DNA from: Octadecabacter antarcticus 307
GTDB lineage: Bacteria > Pseudomonadota > Alphaproteobacteria > Rhodobacterales > Rhodobacteraceae
DNA: 64,000 nucleotides
Assembly (NCBI RefSeq): GCF_000155675.2
Contig: NC_020911.1
Span: 3,152,501-3,216,500 of the forward strand
Direction: 5' to 3'
Positions within the stretch are counted from its first letter, which is position 1; every line of letters begins with the position of its first letter. A program made the position numbers and the translations under genes. A model generated the notes under the pieces. It searched no databases. It saw only the letters and a list, made by a program, of their open reading frames with translations, and was not told the DNA's origin. This document shows positions 15,905-25,346 of the stretch, one piece after another.

Positions 15905-16758
15905 GGTTTGCTTTCATCGACGTCTGGAAAGAAGAATGGCCAGTTGAGTTTCTGTGCCGCGTTATGCGGGTCACATCACGTGGTTTCCGCGCGTGGCGGG
16001 TTCGCCCGATGAGCCAGCGACAACGAGATGATATGGTGATCCTAGCTCATATCCGTGAACAGCATCGCTTAAGCCTGCAAAGCTATGGGCGGCCTCGGAT
16101 GACCGAGGAACTGCAAGAATTGGGATTGAAGGTGGGCCATCGTAGGGTCGGACGTCTGATGGGCGAGAATGGCATCAAGATCATCAGAACCCAGAAGTAC
16201 AAGGCGACAACGGACAGCAACCACACGTTCAACATCGCACCAAATCTGTTGGATCAAGATTTCTCAGCGACTGGCCCCAATCAGAAATGGGCTGGCGACA
16301 TCAGCTACATCTGGACAAGTGAGGGCTGGCTGTATCTTGCCGTCATCCTTGACCTGTATTCTCGCCGCGTCATCGGCTGGGCTGTCAGTAACCGCATGAA
16401 GAAGGATCTGGCAATCCGGGCGTTAGATATGGCCGTTGCTTTGCGCCAACCACCGGAGGATTGCATTCACCATACGGATCGTGGTTCGCAATATTGCTCA
16501 AATGAGTATCAGAAGCGCCTGTCCAAGCACGGCTTCAAGATCTCGATGAGCGGCAAGGGAAATTGTTATGATAACTCTATGGTTGAGACGTTCTTTAAAT
16601 CCATCAAGGCTGAGCTGATCTGGCGTAACCGATGGGATACACGCCGTCAGGCAGAAGGTGCTATATTCCAGTATATCAACGGATTTTACAATCCAAGGCG
16701 CAGGCACTCGTCGCTAGGTGGTAAAAGCCCCTTGGCATTTGAACGAAAGGCCGCATAA
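15901..16758 (+). CDS. IS3 transposase OrfB (DDE integrase core)
   Basis: 285 codons, starting at GTG 15901 within the overlap with orfA. It has the HTH_21 segment (YGRPRMTEELQELGLKVGHRRVGRLM) and an rve integrase core with the first Asp in GDISYIWTSEGWLYLAVILD, the second in HHTDRGSQYCS, and the Glu in YDNSMVETFFKSIKAEL. It ends LGGKSPLAFERKAA. All catalytic motifs are present, so this element may still be active. Confidence 0.93.
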   Translation: MRFAFIDVWKEEWPVEFLCRVMRVTSRGFRAWRVRPMSQRQRDDMVILAHIREQHRLSLQSYGRPRMTEELQELGLKVGHRRVGRLMGENGIKIIRTQKYKATTDSNHTFNIAPNLLDQDFSATGPNQKWAGDISYIWTSEGWLYLAVILDLYSRRVIGWAVSNRMKKDLAIRALDMAVALRQPPEDCIHHTDRGSQYCSNEYQKRLSKHGFKISMSGKGNCYDNSMVETFFKSIKAELIWRNRWDTRRQAEGAIFQYINGFYNPRRRHSSLGGKSPLAFERKAA

Positions 16759-16855
16759 AAGAGTTCAGAGACCGGAACGTAAGCGTGACAAGTCCAAACA
16801 AACATACCACGCAGGGTGGTCGTCTTTGGTGCAAAAAAACCGTAACAACCAACAC

Positions 16856-18364
16856 TTAAAAGTCCGCGCCGTAGGTCTCTCGTAAAACGTTTTTTTGCAC
16901 TTTTCCCATAGTATTACGCGGCAGCTGTGCGACCATTATTAATTTGCTGGGTTGTTTAAACTTGGCAAGGGATTGCGCAATATTGCGGGAAATCTGGTCG
17001 AGATCCGGCATACTACCCTTTTTGGCTACGATCAGGGCGATTATAGATTCACCGAGATCAGAATGTGGGATCCCAATTACGGCGCTCTCCAGGACATCTT
17101 GCTGATCATTAATCAACATTTCGATCTCTTTGGGGTAAATATTGTACCCGCCTGCGATGATGAGGTCCTTATCGCGACCAACGATTTTGAGATATCCATC
17201 TTCATCAATCTGACCTAAATCACCAGTAATAAAGAAGCCGTTTTCGCGTAACTCCTCCGCAGTCTTTTCTGGCATTTGCCAATAGCCCTTGAACACATTT
17301 GGCCCACTTACTTCGATCTGGCCAATGTCACCGTTGGGCAAGGTTTTCCCTGTCGCAGTGTCGGTAATTTTAAGCATAACTCCCGGCAAAGGAAAGCCCA
17401 CTGTTCCTGCCCGCCGCTCACCTTCAAAAGGGTTCGACGTGTTCATATTGGTTTCTGTCATACCATAGCGTTCCAGTATGCGGTGACCCGTGCGCTGCTC
17501 AAAAGCCACATGGGTCTCGGCCAGTAATGGTGCACTGCCAGATATGAACAAGCGCATGTGTTGTGCGACCTGCATGGAAAAACGCGGATCATCCAACAGA
17601 CGAGTATAAAATGTAGGGACGCCCATCATCGTCGTCGCACGGCACATATGTTTGATCATAAAATCGGTGTCGAATTTCGGCATAAAGATTAACGACCCAC
17701 CTGCCAAAAGTGTGATGTTGAGTGCGACAAACAACCCATGGGTATGGAAGATTGGTAGCGCATGCAAAAGAACGTCATCAGCAGTAAAACGCCAAAACTC
17801 TGAAAGTGTTTGGGCGTTTGACAGCAAATTAGATTGCGTCAACATTGCCCCCTTAGAGCGGCCAGTCGTGCCCGACGTATAGAGTAACGCAGCAAGATCG
17901 TCGCCGTCGCGAGAAACTGTGGTGAAGGAGTCGGATTGGTCGTCCGCCAATACAGCCAAGCTGCCACCACCTTCAGAATTCAACGTTTCCAGTCGAGCAC
18001 CAGTCGATTTAGCAACGACTTTCATTTCCCTACTTCGTATCTCTTGACACACAAATAAAGCAGCGCCGCTATTTTCAACAAAATAGATAACTTCATCCGA
18101 CGTGTAGGCAGTATTAAGTGGTAAGAATATTAATCCAGCCTGCACACAGGCAGCGTAAAGTGAAACTGCATCAGGAGATTTGTCAATCTGGACTGCGACA
18201 CGATCACCAGGCTTTAGGCCCATTGCGATGAACAAATTTGCAAAACAAGAGCTGCGAGCAAGAACTTCAGCGTGACTTATTACGTCGCCATTAGCCAAGC
18301 GCAAAAATGGTGTCGACTTTCCAGAATGTCGGCCGAACAGCGTATCATAGAGGAGATTGGCCAT
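16856..18364 (-). CDS. matB: Malonyl-CoA synthetase (MatB-like, AMP-forming)
   Basis: A 502-aa acyl-adenylate synthetase that makes malonyl-CoA from malonate, ATP and CoA. ANL-superfamily motifs are clear: LLYTSGTTGRSKGAMLTQSNL (P-loop A3), the A5-type ERYGMTETNMN, GDLGQIDEDGYLKIVGRDKD (A7/A8) and the catalytic Lys in NTMGKVQKNVL. The MatB-type signature ERYGMTETNMNTSNPFEGERRAGTVG includes the Arg expected to bind the distal carboxylate of malonate. It is 11 bp downstream of the malonyl-CoA decarboxylase gene and ends the operon. Length and motifs are normal. Confidence 0.93.
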   Translation of the reverse strand: MANLLYDTLFGRHSGKSTPFLRLANGDVISHAEVLARSSCFANLFIAMGLKPGDRVAVQIDKSPDAVSLYAACVQAGLIFLPLNTAYTSDEVIYFVENSGAALFVCQEIRSREMKVVAKSTGARLETLNSEGGGSLAVLADDQSDSFTTVSRDGDDLAALLYTSGTTGRSKGAMLTQSNLLSNAQTLSEFWRFTADDVLLHALPIFHTHGLFVALNITLLAGGSLIFMPKFDTDFMIKHMCRATTMMGVPTFYTRLLDDPRFSMQVAQHMRLFISGSAPLLAETHVAFEQRTGHRILERYGMTETNMNTSNPFEGERRAGTVGFPLPGVMLKITDTATGKTLPNGDIGQIEVSGPNVFKGYWQMPEKTAEELRENGFFITGDLGQIDEDGYLKIVGRDKDLIIAGGYNIYPKEIEMLINDQQDVLESAVIGIPHSDLGESIIALIVAKKGSMPDLDQISRNIAQSLAKFKQPSKLIMVAQLPRNTMGKVQKNVLRETYGADF

Positions 18365-18375
18365 AACAGGGCTCC

Positions 18376-19620
18376 TTAAGTATCAAGTTTTTCAGCAGCT
18401 TGAGCCAGTGCTTTGATGTCAGATGATGCCGCTATTACAAACGACCCAGCAAAGTGTTCATGATTTTGGGCATTAGTTGAAAGATCATAAAGGTAGTTTA
18501 CCATAACACCTCGTGACTGAGCTTGGCCTTTAATGGATGTATTGGCATCAGCATGCACAGCATGAACTAACGCTCCATTTCCAAGGTGGAATCGTGCGAC
18601 AGGATCAAGTGGAGAGCCGTCCAGTCTCTTTGCTTTAATTAGATAGGCTGCGGCAAGTGATGGCAGCCGTTCGTCCGTTGCAACGTCTTCTAAATTTTCA
18701 ACCTTGAGCCATTGTGTGAAACCAGGAATTGGCGACAGTGTCACAAATGTCTTAAGACTCAGTAACTGACTAGAAAGATCATCCACTACTTGTTTAATCA
18801 ACAGATTACCAAACGAGATGCCAGCTAAACCAGCTTGGCAATTAGAGATCGAGTAGAAAACAGCGGTATCAGCGTTTTCTTCTTCAAGCACGTCGCGCTC
18901 CTCAGCGAGTATTTTTTGGATTGATCTAGGGATACCCTTGGTTAATGCGACTTCAACAAATATCAGCGGCTCATCCGGCATTGCGGGATGGAAGAAAGCA
19001 AAACAGCGCCTGTCAGGCGGTTGCATACGCCTACGCAACGCACTCCAGCTATCGATGGTGTGTACTGCCTCATATTCGATAATCTTTTCAAGGACATGCG
19101 CAGGGCTTTCCCAATTAATTGGGCGCAAAACAAGGAATCCCCGGTTAAACCAAGATGAGAAGAGATGTCGAAAATCAAGATCAAGTGCGGACAAAGAGGC
19201 ATCCGTACGCGCCAACTCTAATAAATCTTGACGCATTGCCACAAGGCTGCCTGTCGCCCTTGGCACCTGATTGAGCCGTCGAACCAATTCCTGCCTTGCA
19301 GGTTCCGCTACTTCCATAAAACTACGGTAGTTGATCCTCGAAGGATCAGCTTCGTAAGCCTCAAGTGCCGCGCGAACATCAACAGGGTCAATATCTAGAC
19401 CCGTTGCTAGGTACTTAAAAAAATCTCTTTTCTTGGCTTTACTCATAGCGGTGTAGCGGTCAAGAATTTGACGCGCTAAAGTCATACCCCGCACTTCGCC
19501 ACGACTACCAATTAAGTCCAAAATCAGCTTTGCAATTGGTCGGTTGTCCAATTTTGTGTTAGGCGTAGCCTTTGTTGAACGGTCAAAAATTGTAGATAAA
19601 AGATCAGCCAGTAGACTCAT
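18376..19620 (-). CDS. matA: Malonyl-CoA decarboxylase
   Basis: This 414-aa enzyme converts malonyl-CoA to acetyl-CoA and CO2. Family segments are visible: FLVLRPINWESPAHVLEKIIEYEAVH, the HPAMPDEPLIFVEVALTKGIP stretch, YSISNCQAGLAGISFGNLLIKQV (with the catalytic Ser region), FVTLSPIPGFTQWL, and near the C-terminus NGALVHAVHADANTS with MVNYLYDL, which carry the catalytic His. The start MSLLADLLSTIF is used. With MatB downstream and a TAXI-TRAP importer upstream it forms a malonate-to-acetyl-CoA pathway on one transcript. Confidence 0.95.
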   Translation of the reverse strand: MSLLADLLSTIFDRSTKATPNTKLDNRPIAKLILDLIGSRGEVRGMTLARQILDRYTAMSKAKKRDFFKYLATGLDIDPVDVRAALEAYEADPSRINYRSFMEVAEPARQELVRRLNQVPRATGSLVAMRQDLLELARTDASLSALDLDFRHLFSSWFNRGFLVLRPINWESPAHVLEKIIEYEAVHTIDSWSALRRRMQPPDRRCFAFFHPAMPDEPLIFVEVALTKGIPRSIQKILAEERDVLEEENADTAVFYSISNCQAGLAGISFGNLLIKQVVDDLSSQLLSLKTFVTLSPIPGFTQWLKVENLEDVATDERLPSLAAAYLIKAKRLDGSPLDPVARFHLGNGALVHAVHADANTSIKGQAQSRGVMVNYLYDLSTNAQNHEHFAGSFVIAASSDIKALAQAAEKLDT

Positions 19621-19641
19621 ATTGTGCCTCTCAATACATAT

Positions 19642-21537
19642 TCAGCCAACCAAGTTGCGTTGATTATACTTCCCGAGACGCCGATTGTGGAGGTAATAAA
19701 TTCCAATACCACCAGCAATACCAACCACGTCTGTTAAAATGGCTGGCTCAATCAAGAGAACACCGCTCAGGACCAAGACAGCGCGCTCAATTCCGCTGAG
19801 CGGCTGCTTGATTGCCCCAGCTGTACCCAACGAAAAGAAAGTAACACCTAGCGCAGTTGGGACCGATGCCACAACGATTTCCATTGGTTCTCCTAGCAAA
19901 AGAAGTTCTGGGCGCAGAACGAAAGCATAAGCCAGAAAATAGGTTGGTAGCGCCATTAACATTGCAAGAAATCCTGTTTTAAAGGGATCAGATTTAGCTA
20001 TGCCAGCAGCGCCAAAGGCGGTCAGCGCAACAGGAGGTGTAATTCCAGCAAAGTTGGAAAAATAGAATATAAACATATGTACTGCGATTAGAGGAAGGCC
20101 CAGCTGGCTCAAAGGCGCAGCGACAACGGCCGCCGTAATAATATACGCTGCCACGCCAGGCGTTCCCATCCCAAGCACAATCGTCACAACCATAGTAGCA
20201 AAGAGAGCAATTAAAGTAGACGCGCTGCCAAGCTGCAGTATAACCCCAGCAATTGTGATGCCCCATCCAGTGATAAGGATCGTGCCGACCAAGATACCCG
20301 AAACAGCACAAGCAATTCCGATATCGATAGTCTGACGCGTGAGCCCGTTGGTGAGCTCCCGTAGGTTTGGCACATTATAAGCGGAACGGTTCGACACCAT
20401 GCCACCGATGCACAGAAGGGCACAAGCCTCCAACACGCCACGCTCTAAGGGGTAAAGCGTCATAATCCGCCAAACCAACCAGCCAAGCCCCACAAGCACC
20501 GGCCAATACTGCAACACAAGACTGCCAACACTTTCCGTTTCAGGTGTTTCTGTCACCTCGATGCCAAGACGGCGAGTGAGAGCAAAGAGATATGTACCAA
20601 CAGTAAGATAATATAAGAGAGCGGGAATTATCGCGGCGGCTACAATTGTGAGATAGGGCACCCCTGTATATTCTGCCATGATCAATGCGCCCGCGCCCAT
20701 TATTGGCGGCGTCAGGGCGCCCGCTGTTGAGGAAACAGACTCAATTGCTCCGGCCTGACGACGCGAAAAGCCAGCCCGAATAATCCATGGTATAGTAAAC
20801 TGTCCAGTCACCATAACGTTGGCCATGTTTGAGCCAGAAAGCGATCCAAACAATGCTGATGCGATCACAGCCATATAGGCAGGGCCACCGCGCAAGCCGC
20901 CTGCGGCCGCCATGGACACTCTCATAAAAAACTCACGGCCGCCCGCCAATAGAAGGCACTGGCCAAACAACAAAAAGACAAAAATCCAGCGCATCGCGAC
21001 CTGTACCGGCTGCGAAAATACACCGAGCTCAGTTTGGAACATCGAACCAACAACACGGCGGACCGACAATTGTGGAACGATGTGCCACTCAGGCGGAAGA
21101 TAATTAGCAGATACGCAGATTAGCAACGCGGTGAGAGCAATCCCAGGCAGGATCGGACCGATCACCCGTCGCCCTGCTTCAAGTAACAGCGTCAGAAACA
21201 AGATTCCGACAGCAATGTCTTCTTGAGAAGGCACACTTCCCCGTCGTAAAAATTGTACGAAGTCGACGTAAAAATAAGCATACAAAAATGGTATAATTGA
21301 AAGGCCTGCCAGCGCCCAATCTATTAGCACTACGCGATCACGTTCTCCAGTCCCTTTGGGATTAGAGAGACCAAATCCGATGAACGCCATAGACATCACT
21401 GCGCATGCAAACATCAATGCATGAAGATATGGGCTGATTGGCTCAATATAAAGAAAGTAGAGTTGCCCGGCGATGAAACCGCCGGACATAATCTGGAACA
21501 CAAGCCCATCAACGCCCCCAAGACGCCGAGCAATCAT
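19642..21537 (-). CDS. TRAP transporter fused permease (DctQM type, TAXI system)
   Basis: A large permease with both the small 4-helix and the large 12-helix domains in one chain, as in TAXI-TRAP systems. Diagnostic stretches: AAAGGLRGGPAYMAVIASALFGSLSGSN, VESVSSTAGALTPPIMGAGALIMAEYTGVPY, VLGMGTPGVAAYIITA and FYFSNFAGITPPVALTAFGAAGIAKSDP. I chose the ATG at 21537 (MIARRLGGVDGLVFQ). An upstream in-frame TTG at 21618 inside the TAXI gene is possible but lacks a ribosome-binding site. It lies 58 bp after the TAXI gene and is likely the malonate or related dicarboxylate importer. Confidence 0.92.
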   Translation of the reverse strand: MIARRLGGVDGLVFQIMSGGFIAGQLYFLYIEPISPYLHALMFACAVMSMAFIGFGLSNPKGTGERDRVVLIDWALAGLSIIPFLYAYFYVDFVQFLRRGSVPSQEDIAVGILFLTLLLEAGRRVIGPILPGIALTALLICVSANYLPPEWHIVPQLSVRRVVGSMFQTELGVFSQPVQVAMRWIFVFLLFGQCLLLAGGREFFMRVSMAAAGGLRGGPAYMAVIASALFGSLSGSNMANVMVTGQFTIPWIIRAGFSRRQAGAIESVSSTAGALTPPIMGAGALIMAEYTGVPYLTIVAAAIIPALLYYLTVGTYLFALTRRLGIEVTETPETESVGSLVLQYWPVLVGLGWLVWRIMTLYPLERGVLEACALLCIGGMVSNRSAYNVPNLRELTNGLTRQTIDIGIACAVSGILVGTILITGWGITIAGVILQLGSASTLIALFATMVVTIVLGMGTPGVAAYIITAAVVAAPLSQLGLPLIAVHMFIFYFSNFAGITPPVALTAFGAAGIAKSDPFKTGFLAMLMALPTYFLAYAFVLRPELLLLGEPMEIVVASVPTALGVTFFSLGTAGAIKQPLSGIERAVLVLSGVLLIEPAILTDVVGIAGGIGIYYLHNRRLGKYNQRNLVG

Positions 21538-21595
21538 TCTGCACCTACTTGGTGATGTACTAAAGAGGGAGGGCAAGTGTGAGTCATGATTTACC

Positions 21596-22582
21596 TCATA
21601 GACCTTCAAGAATACCAATTTCGACGAAGTAACGTTGGGCTCCGGGATGGAAATCCATCAATACTGCTTGCATCCGTACAAGTTCCTCATCGAGGAATTC
21701 TTGGGAGACGTGGCGGATAACCAGCTCTTCTTTGTTTTCCCAGACAGCCTTGACCATCGCGTACGCGAGATCATCAGGCAACGAGGTGGTTGCCCAAAAA
21801 TGAGTTGCTCCACCGGTCCAGAGCGCATTGCCCTCTTGCCCTTCATAGAGATCATCTCGCAAGTAACCCGCGTGGAAGTAGGGATAAGCTTTTGTGACCA
21901 TTTCCATGTCTGCCTCCGCAAAAGGCACGAAACGTAGACCGCGTGTTGCCGCTTGCTCTGATATCCGGCCAGTTGGGTGCGCGGTGCCCCAGATGACTGC
22001 ATCGGCCATGCCAGAAGAGAGAGCGCCAAACATTTGATCAACGGCGCTGCGCTGCACATTTTCAAAGTCGTCATCCGTTAAGCCCATTGCTGTGAGCGTC
22101 TGTGAGGCGGTCGCTTCGGCACCTGATCCAATTGGTCCGATAGCGATCCGCTTACCGACAAGATCACGAAATGTCTCTACGTCACTATCCGCAGGGACCA
22201 TCGTGCCAATTTCCCAAGTATAACTAGGAAAAAGTGCAACAAGTTGTTCTTGTGGATCCTCGCCATCGGCCGCAAATTCGCCATAGCGCAGTGAATATGC
22301 AGCAAGAGAATTTCCGTTGGCCAATTCAACTTCGCCAACGGACAGTAGCCGTGCATTCTCTAATCCGCCTTGTGTCGCGGTGAGCGCAATGGAAATGCCA
22401 GGAATCTCTCGCTCAATTATTTCCTTGAACCCCACTGAGATTGGGTAGATTGCATGCACAGGCTGCGATGCTGCCATGCGCAACGAGACATTATCACCCG
22501 GCGTCCAGTCTTGTGCCGAAAGCGGTAACGCCACTGTAGTGAGTGCGATTACCGAAAGAAATTTCAGATGTTTCGTAATCAT
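21596..22582 (-). CDS. TAXI-family TRAP solute-binding protein
   Basis: A 328-aa periplasmic receptor with a Sec signal (MITKHLKFLSVIALTTVALPLSAQ). TAXI features are seen: VGFKEIIEREIPGISIALTATQGGLENARLLSVGEVELANGNS, then LVGKRIAIGPIGSGAEATASQ and FGALSSGMADAVIWGTAHPTG. It feeds the fused permease just downstream and is the first gene of the transporter-matA-matB operon. Its 5' region contains five tandem GTTTC repeats (22607-22631), which lie between the hydratase genes and this start. Confidence 0.92.
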   Translation of the reverse strand: MITKHLKFLSVIALTTVALPLSAQDWTPGDNVSLRMAASQPVHAIYPISVGFKEIIEREIPGISIALTATQGGLENARLLSVGEVELANGNSLAAYSLRYGEFAADGEDPQEQLVALFPSYTWEIGTMVPADSDVETFRDLVGKRIAIGPIGSGAEATASQTLTAMGLTDDDFENVQRSAVDQMFGALSSGMADAVIWGTAHPTGRISEQAATRGLRFVPFAEADMEMVTKAYPYFHAGYLRDDLYEGQEGNALWTGGATHFWATTSLPDDLAYAMVKAVWENKEELVIRHVSQEFLDEELVRMQAVLMDFHPGAQRYFVEIGILEGL

Positions 22583-22606
22583 AGTGTTATTATCCTTTAG
22601 TTGACG

Positions 22607-22631
22607 GTTTCGTTTCGTTTCGTTTCGTTTC
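22607..22631. repeat. Pentanucleotide microsatellite (GTTTC)x5
   Basis: Five perfect copies of GTTTC end about 25 bp upstream of the TAXI receptor start. Slippage here would change promoter or leader spacing. Confidence 0.9.
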
Positions 22632-22661
22632 TTTAATATTATTGTCTAAAGTGGTTCACGT

Positions 22662-23195
22662 TCACGGGACTGTTTTTGCTGCAGCCAGCCTTGCCTCGAA
22701 CATTGGTGGCCAGCCTCCCGCCATAATTATGGCGCGAGCATGTACTGGTATCGGAGCGAAGTTTAACTCTTCGCCACTCGTCACGTTTATGACCGAGCCT
22801 GTTTCGAAATCTACTCGCAGAATGTCACCCTGTGTGGTTTGCGCGCGCAACCCGGGACAACTCGGCAGCAAGGGAACCCCGGCGTTGATCGCCAAGCGGT
22901 AGCTTGCACTAGGTATACTTTCAGTCAGGAGCCCGATTCTTGCACCTTGCAGGCCAATGAATCCTTGAATGTGTGGATTGCCTTGGGCGAACCGACGTCC
23001 AGTCACGATCAGGTCGCCCGGAGTTAATTGACCGGCAAGCGCTTCATCCAGACCTTTGAAAATTTGATGGCGCAAGACCTCCGGATCACTCTCCCGCGAC
23101 AAAGCGAACTCCAGCGCCATCAGATGCCCATCATTGGCAATGTCATTCCCAAGGATGAACGCGCGACCTTCCATCTGCATTGCTATTTTGATCAT
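22662..23195 (-). CDS. Aconitase-superfamily hydratase, small subunit
   Basis: A 177-aa protein of the LeuD/swivel type. GRAFILGNDIANDGHLMALEF at the N-terminus and LTPGDLIVTGRRFAQGN, HIQGFIGLQGARIGLLTESIPSASYRLAINAGVPLL match the aconitase swivel domain, including the Ser-rich substrate loop position. Its start overlaps the stop of the large subunit by 4 nt, so the two are made together. It is diverged from true isopropylmalate isomerase; DmdB of dimethylmaleate hydratase and homoaconitase-like subunits are alternatives. The substrate is unknown. Confidence 0.82.
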   Translation of the reverse strand: MIKIAMQMEGRAFILGNDIANDGHLMALEFALSRESDPEVLRHQIFKGLDEALAGQLTPGDLIVTGRRFAQGNPHIQGFIGLQGARIGLLTESIPSASYRLAINAGVPLLPSCPGLRAQTTQGDILRVDFETGSVINVTSGEELNFAPIPVHARAIIMAGGWPPMFEARLAAAKTVP

Positions 23196-24469
23196 AGCAC
23201 CGTCCCCGAAAGAAAACGTGCATCTGTAATTTTACCTGTGATAGCGGAGGCTGCCACGGTTGCCGGACTTGCCAGATATAGAGTGGCATCATGTGCCCCA
23301 AGACGACCTGGATCATTTCGTGTACCAGTCCCAATCGAGACCTCCCCAGGTGCTACTGGACCGATGCGCCCACCAGCGCAAACACCGCACCCCGCCTGTG
23401 TGATAATGGCGCCCGCTTTGATGAAAACCTCCATCAGTCCCTCTTGAGCCGCAGCGCTTGCAACTTCCTGAGACACGGGTGTGACGAATAGACGAACGCG
23501 TGGGTTTACCTGCCTTCCTCGTAGCAATTCAGCGGCAACCCGCAGATCAGTCAACATACCAGATGCACATGAGCCAATATATGCGTGATCAATCTCGCGT
23601 CCGGCTACTGTAGACACATCAGCTACGTTCTCTGGTCGCGGTGGCAGAGAGACTTGGGGTTCGCAGGTGCTTAGGTCCACTTTAACCACCGCACGGTAGC
23701 GTGCATCGGTATCCGCTTTCAGCAATTCCACCGGCTCTGAGCAGCGTCCCGCAAGATAGTCCGTTACAATTTTGTCAGGCTCTACAATGGATGATCTTGC
23801 TCCAATCTCAGTCGGTGTGTTGCAGAGCGTATACCGAGCATCTATCCCCAGACCTGCCGTGCCTGCACCACCAAATTCGATAACCGCATCATCCACGAGT
23901 TCGGGGTCCAAAGTGACAAGGAGCCTTTGCGCCACATCGCGAATTGACACGCCTTGCTGCATTCGGCCGGTTAGCTCAATGCGGACCGTCTCTGGAACAG
24001 TTTGCCAAACTGATCCCAGTGCCAGAAGCTCTGTCACCTCGGTCAGGACCGCGACTCCATAAGCCCCGACTGCACCAAAATTTGTCACATGAGTATCATA
24101 GCCCGCAATAAACATTCCAGGCCTTACAAGGCCGGTCTCTACGGGAAACACATGTCCCAAACCGCTGCGGCCTACATCGTGAAAGTGTCCCACATCATAT
24201 CGTTTAGCAAAATTACGGACCCGCTGCTGACGGATTGCAGCACCAGGTGATACCGCCAAGGGCTCGTGGTCGGTCGAAATCAACACACGACTGGGATCAA
24301 ACAATCGCTCAACACCAAACGCCTCCAGGGCCGCTCCAGCATTGGCGGCGTACCAATCATGCATTGTCACCAGTTCGGCCTCGGGAAATACTAAGGCACC
24401 TGCATAAAGATTCTGTTTGCACACGCGTGAAAGAATTTTTTCAACAATCGTAAAACCTCTTTCACTCAT
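23192..24469 (-). CDS. Aconitase-superfamily hydratase, large subunit
   Basis: This 425-aa LeuC-like subunit binds the 4Fe-4S cluster. Cluster cysteines are seen in YIGSCASGMLTDLRVAAELL and GCGVCAGGRIGPVAPGEVSIGTGTRNDPGRLG. HDVGRSGLGHVFPVETGLVRPGMFIAGYDTHVTNFGAVGAYG holds the His/Asp substrate loop. It would catalyse hydration/dehydration of a hydroxy-di/tricarboxylate. It overlaps the IclR regulator (4 nt) upstream and the small subunit downstream. The presence of a lyase of the PEP-mutase family across the intergenic region recalls dimethylmaleate hydratase plus 2,3-dimethylmalate lyase of nicotinate fermentation. Confidence 0.85.
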   Translation of the reverse strand: MSERGFTIVEKILSRVCKQNLYAGALVFPEAELVTMHDWYAANAGAALEAFGVERLFDPSRVLISTDHEPLAVSPGAAIRQQRVRNFAKRYDVGHFHDVGRSGLGHVFPVETGLVRPGMFIAGYDTHVTNFGAVGAYGVAVLTEVTELLALGSVWQTVPETVRIELTGRMQQGVSIRDVAQRLLVTLDPELVDDAVIEFGGAGTAGLGIDARYTLCNTPTEIGARSSIVEPDKIVTDYLAGRCSEPVELLKADTDARYRAVVKVDLSTCEPQVSLPPRPENVADVSTVAGREIDHAYIGSCASGMLTDLRVAAELLRGRQVNPRVRLFVTPVSQEVASAAAQEGLMEVFIKAGAIITQAGCGVCAGGRIGPVAPGEVSIGTGTRNDPGRLGAHDATLYLASPATVAASAITGKITDARFLSGTVL

Positions 24470-25224
24470 ACCTCGGCTCCCATTTTAACCGACAAGGATT
24501 GTGCACAGATTTTGAGTGCCAATTTTATTTTCATCAAAAGTTCTGGCGTATTGCGCTCTTGAGGCAGTGATACCGAGATGCCTGCGATAACCTCCTCGGA
24601 ACTTCCCCGGATCGCGACGCCAACAGCGACGATATTTTCGAACATTTCGCCACGGCTCCATCCAAAGCCTGTGTCCATAACTGTCTCGAGATCTTGCCTG
24701 AGCGCTTGAGCGTCCAACTTGCGCTCAGGGTCCGTTGGCATTGTATCGAGCGCAGTAAGGTAAGCTGCAATTGCTGACCCACCTTCTGTCGCAAGCATCG
24801 CTTTGCCACTAGCCGAAGCGTAAAGTGGGCCGGAGTGGCCAAGCTGCAGTGACAGCGATGGCCTGTAGGGATTGGGATCGTCTATCTTGGCGACCACCAA
24901 GATCATATTCTTGCGGCGGACCGTCAGAGCACAAGCCTCTCCAATTTCCTCAGATAGCTGAGCCAATAAGGGCCTAGCGCACTGAACGAGATCAAGCCTT
25001 CCTAGATAAGATTGGCCAAGCCGAAGCGCAGCAAATCCAACGAAATAATGCCGGGTCGCCGGATCCCACTCCACGAAGTTACGTGCGACCAAAACGTCCA
25101 GTAAGCCCGTTAAACTACTGCGCGGAATTGCGAGCCGATCCGCGAGGTTGGCATGGGACAGTCCTTGCGGATCAGCTGCCAGTGTTTCCAGAATGTCGAT
25201 CGCTCGACTGGCTGATTTTACCAT
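24466..25224 (-). CDS. IclR-family transcriptional regulator
   Basis: A 252-aa regulator. The N-terminal winged helix has SASRAIDILETLAADPQGLSHANLADRLAIPRSSLTGLLDVLV; the C-terminal effector domain shows LGHSGPLYASASGKAML and GFGWSRGEMFENIVAVGVAIRG, typical of IclR. It is the first gene of the hydratase operon and divergent from the lyase gene. A perfect 16-bp palindrome lies between the two starts (25249-25264), so it probably controls both directions in response to the pathway substrate. Confidence 0.93.
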   Translation of the reverse strand: MVKSASRAIDILETLAADPQGLSHANLADRLAIPRSSLTGLLDVLVARNFVEWDPATRHYFVGFAALRLGQSYLGRLDLVQCARPLLAQLSEEIGEACALTVRRKNMILVVAKIDDPNPYRPSLSLQLGHSGPLYASASGKAMLATEGGSAIAAYLTALDTMPTDPERKLDAQALRQDLETVMDTGFGWSRGEMFENIVAVGVAIRGSSEEVIAGISVSLPQERNTPELLMKIKLALKICAQSLSVKMGAEV

Positions 25225-25248
25225 CGTATTGCGCTTCGCCTCTTAATG

Positions 25249-25264
25249 ATTCACATATGTGAAT
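25249..25264. promoter_or_regulatory. Palindromic operator, probably for IclR
   Basis: ATTCACATATGTGAAT, a perfect 16-bp palindrome between the divergent iclR and lyase genes. It lies 14 bp upstream of a -35 box, where a bound regulator could act. Confidence 0.8.
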
Positions 25265-25277
25265 GGTATTCGGTATG

Positions 25278-25306
25278 TTGACATTTAGAGTATGCTTAGA
25301 TACTTA
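25278..25306 (+). promoter_or_regulatory. Sigma-70-type promoter of the lyase-amidase operon
   Basis: TTGACA at 25278-25283 and TACTTA at 25301-25306, spacing 17. Transcription would begin near 25313, about 35 nt before the ATG at 25347. Confidence 0.65.
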
Positions 25307-25346
25307 TTGTCAAGAAATTTTTTCACAGCTTTCGACAAGGTTGGAT

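Larger units (their letters stand above)
15556..16804 (+). mobile_element. IS3-family element C, intact
   Basis: Inverted ends share GTTTGG-CTTGTCACG (left TTTGGTCTTGTCACG near 15563, right its inverse near 16785-16800). Two overlapping open frames, orfA and orfB, are both uninterrupted, and no hairpin element is present. It is the only complete IS3 in the window and the reference for relic D at 1664-1971 and 3071-3206. No clear target duplication was found. Confidence 0.85.
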
